From Fredinandcohnia onubensis (GTDB taxonomy: Bacteria; Bacillota; Bacilli; Bacillales; Bacillaceae_L): a stretch of DNA of 40,581 nt. Positions 38,890 through 40,581 of the stretch are shown in pieces. The notes under the pieces were generated by a model, which saw only the letters and a list, made by a program, of their open reading frames with translations, made no database searches and had not been told where the DNA came from. The DNA lies in NCBI RefSeq assembly GCF_002734285.1, contig NZ_NSEA01000012.1, positions 1 to 40,581 on the forward strand, written 5' to 3'. How positions within the stretch are numbered: position 1 is the first letter of the stretch; each line of letters begins with the position of its first letter. The translations under genes and the position numbers were made by a program.

Positions 38890-40551
38890 TTGAGTAACGG
38901 ATTATCGATTTTTGCACTTGGCGGGATTAATGAGATTGGGAAAAATATGTATGTGGTCCAGTATGATGATGATATTTTGGTGATTGACTGCGGGGGAAAG
39001 TTTCCGGATGAGAGCCTGCTTGGCATCGACTTAATTATTCCGGACCTTACTTACTTAGAAGAAAATCGCGAAAAAATTCGTGGACTCCTCGTTACGCATG
39101 GGCATGAGGATCACATTGGCGGGATTCCATACTTTCTAAAAAAGCTCAATGTACCAATTTATGCGACTCGTTTTACACTTGGGTTAATTGAATTAAAGCT
39201 AACAGAGCATCGACTTATTGCGGACTCTGAGCTAAAAACAATTGATGCTGATTCAAAGCTTGAGTTCGGTGAAGTTTCGGTTTCCTTTTTCAAAGTAAAT
39301 CATAGTATACCGGATTGTCTCGGAATCGTGTTTGACACTCCTGAGGGTAGGGTCGTACATACTGGGGACTTCAAATTTGATTTGACACCTGTGAATGATC
39401 AACATTCGGACATTCATCGGATGGCCGAAATTGGGCGTGAAGGTGTGCTCGTTTTACTATCTGAAAGTACGAATGCAGAGCGCCCTGGCTCGACACCGAC
39501 TGAGTTAAAGGTTGGAAACAGTATTGAGGAAGCCTTTTTTAAAGCGAAAAGAAAGGTGTTTGTTTCAACATTTGCTTCGAACATTAGTCGGGTGCAGCAA
39601 GTTGTCGATGCAGCAATGAAGACGAACCGAAAGCTTGCGCTACTTGGGCGAAGTATGGTGAATGTGGTGGATGTTGCAGTCGAGCGCGGGTATCTTAACC
39701 TACCGGATGGGATGCTGATTGATGCCAAAGAAGTGAACAATCTTGCGCCGGAGAAGGTTTGTATTTTATGTACCGGAAGTCAGGGGGAACCGATGGCTGC
39801 GCTCGCCCGTCTTTCGAATGCAAGCTACCGAGATGTCCAAATCCTTCCTGAGGACACGGTAATCCTAGCGGCGGGGCCGATTCCTGGTAATGAAAAAAAT
39901 GTATCACGCATTATTGATAATTTGTTCCAGCTTGGAGCTGTCGTTTTATACGGTGGCAGTGCCACTGGAATGCATGTTTCTGGTCACGGGTATCAGGAGG
40001 AATTGAAGCTCATGTTGACCTTAATGAAGCCGAGATATTTTATTCCGATTCACGGTGAATATCGAATGCTTCATCAGCACAAGTTGCTTGCAGCATCCGT
40101 TGGAGTGGATCCAGAGAATACCTTTATTATTCAAAATGGTGATGTGGTTGATGTTACAAATTCGGAGGCCCGTCAAACTCGGAAAATCCCTTCAGGAGAC
40201 ACGTATGTGGATGGAATTGGTGTCGGTGACGTTGGCGATATTATTTTACGCGACCGTAAGCAGCTGTCTGAGGATGGCATGGTTGTCATCGTTGTTACAC
40301 TCAGTAAACGAGATCAAAAAATCATATCGGGTCCGGATACAATTACGCGCGGTTTTGTGTTCAATCGAGACTCTGAAGAGCTTCTAAGAGAGACCAACCG
40401 ACTTGTGAAAAAGTCGATTCTTGATCTTCAAAGTGAAAACAAGTATCAGTGGAATGCGATGAAAAGAGAAATAAAAAAGGCAGTGGGTCAATATTTATTT
40501 ACACAAACGAAACGAAAGCCGATGATTGTACCGTTCATAATAGAAGTCTAA
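38890..40551 (+). CDS. Ribonuclease J-family exo/endoribonuclease
   Basis: This 553-residue metallo-beta-lactamase ribonuclease has the complete active-site motif HGHEDH at residues 70-75 (as in J1; J2 of B. subtilis has HGHDEN). It also has HSIPDCLGIVF, the HTGDFKFD motif, beta-CASP strands (FVSTFASNISRVQQV, CTGSQGEPMAAL), and the C-terminal TKRKPMIVPFIIEV tail. ESTNAERPG is nearer to J2. It starts with TTG after AGGAGG. The neighbours differ from those I know for rnjA and rnjB, so it may be a third paralog. It should process and degrade RNA 5'-to-3'. Confidence 0.9.
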   Translation: MSNGLSIFALGGINEIGKNMYVVQYDDDILVIDCGGKFPDESLLGIDLIIPDLTYLEENREKIRGLLVTHGHEDHIGGIPYFLKKLNVPIYATRFTLGLIELKLTEHRLIADSELKTIDADSKLEFGEVSVSFFKVNHSIPDCLGIVFDTPEGRVVHTGDFKFDLTPVNDQHSDIHRMAEIGREGVLVLLSESTNAERPGSTPTELKVGNSIEEAFFKAKRKVFVSTFASNISRVQQVVDAAMKTNRKLALLGRSMVNVVDVAVERGYLNLPDGMLIDAKEVNNLAPEKVCILCTGSQGEPMAALARLSNASYRDVQILPEDTVILAAGPIPGNEKNVSRIIDNLFQLGAVVLYGGSATGMHVSGHGYQEELKLMLTLMKPRYFIPIHGEYRMLHQHKLLAASVGVDPENTFIIQNGDVVDVTNSEARQTRKIPSGDTYVDGIGVGDVGDIILRDRKQLSEDGMVVIVVTLSKRDQKIISGPDTITRGFVFNRDSEELLRETNRLVKKSILDLQSENKYQWNAMKREIKKAVGQYLFTQTKRKPMIVPFIIEV

Positions 40552-40581
40552 CCCTCCGATAGTAAATCAAGACTAAAAAAA

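Noticed and set aside
39414-39907. Antisense frames inside the RNase J gene
   Set aside because: Serine- and proline-rich shadows of a strongly coding frame.

Overview
The window looks like chromosomal DNA of a low-G+C, endospore-forming Bacillaceae (Bacillus in the broad sense). The reasons are AGGAGG-type ribosome binding sites with frequent TTG and GTG starts, SpoIIP and a YjcZ-like protein, DUF3231, DUF4179, DUF4181 and YkvA-type families, a CzrA-type zinc sensor, malate:quinone oxidoreductase, an RNase J, and 6S RNA. There is no integrase, transposase, phage module, cas gene or rRNA. Most genes sit in one- to three-gene units closed by clear intrinsic terminators.

Layout: 0-2.5 kb is a zinc/cobalt operon czcO-czrA-czcD with a near-consensus sigma-A promoter and a 22-bp palindromic operator. 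2.5-7.6 kb carries acetyltransferases, an FAD monooxygenase, a lipoprotein, an MFS transporter remnant, a VOC protein and small membrane proteins. 7.7-8.35 kb is a non-coding array of twelve 53-bp tandem units. 8.4-13.9 kb has an SDR, several small membrane proteins (DUF3592-like, YiaAB, YjcZ-like, YnfA) and a second array (six TATCGGACA motifs, 21-22 bp apart). 14-17.8 kb has mqo, a YkvA protein and a pirin-glutaredoxin pair. 17.9-26.9 kb has DUF4181, DUF2332, a two-gene membrane operon, a GNAT-VOC pair, a methyltransferase, a YitT-family protein, a VOC protein and spoIIP with an overlapping small gene. 27-29.4 kb has a PPOX-type flavoprotein, an MFS transporter and a VOC protein.

29.5-38.1 kb is the most unusual part. 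Two short-motif arrays (C: TTATTGGCCATAA x5; D: TACTGTCACTA x5) stand at its left edge. The same two motif families reappear inverted and in mirror order (E = D inverted; F = C inverted) at its right edge, giving C-D ... D'-C'. In between lie an AraC/GyrI-like regulator, a NUDIX hydrolase, an ECF sigma factor with its DUF4179 partner, a DUF3231 protein, a 6S RNA, tRNA-Arg(CCU), two VOC proteins, a DUF1801 protein and a NERD nuclease-like gene. The window ends with a small uncharacterised gene and an RNase J that combines features of J1 and J2.

The gene content suggests an accessory stress and detoxification region: six VOC proteins, four GNAT acetyltransferases, zinc efflux, two complete or broken MFS genes, pirin and flavoproteins. 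The strongest candidates for something undescribed are the helically spaced short-motif arrays, the 53-bp array, and the mirror arrangement around 29.5-38 kb. All functional statements come from reading motifs and known families; no search was run.
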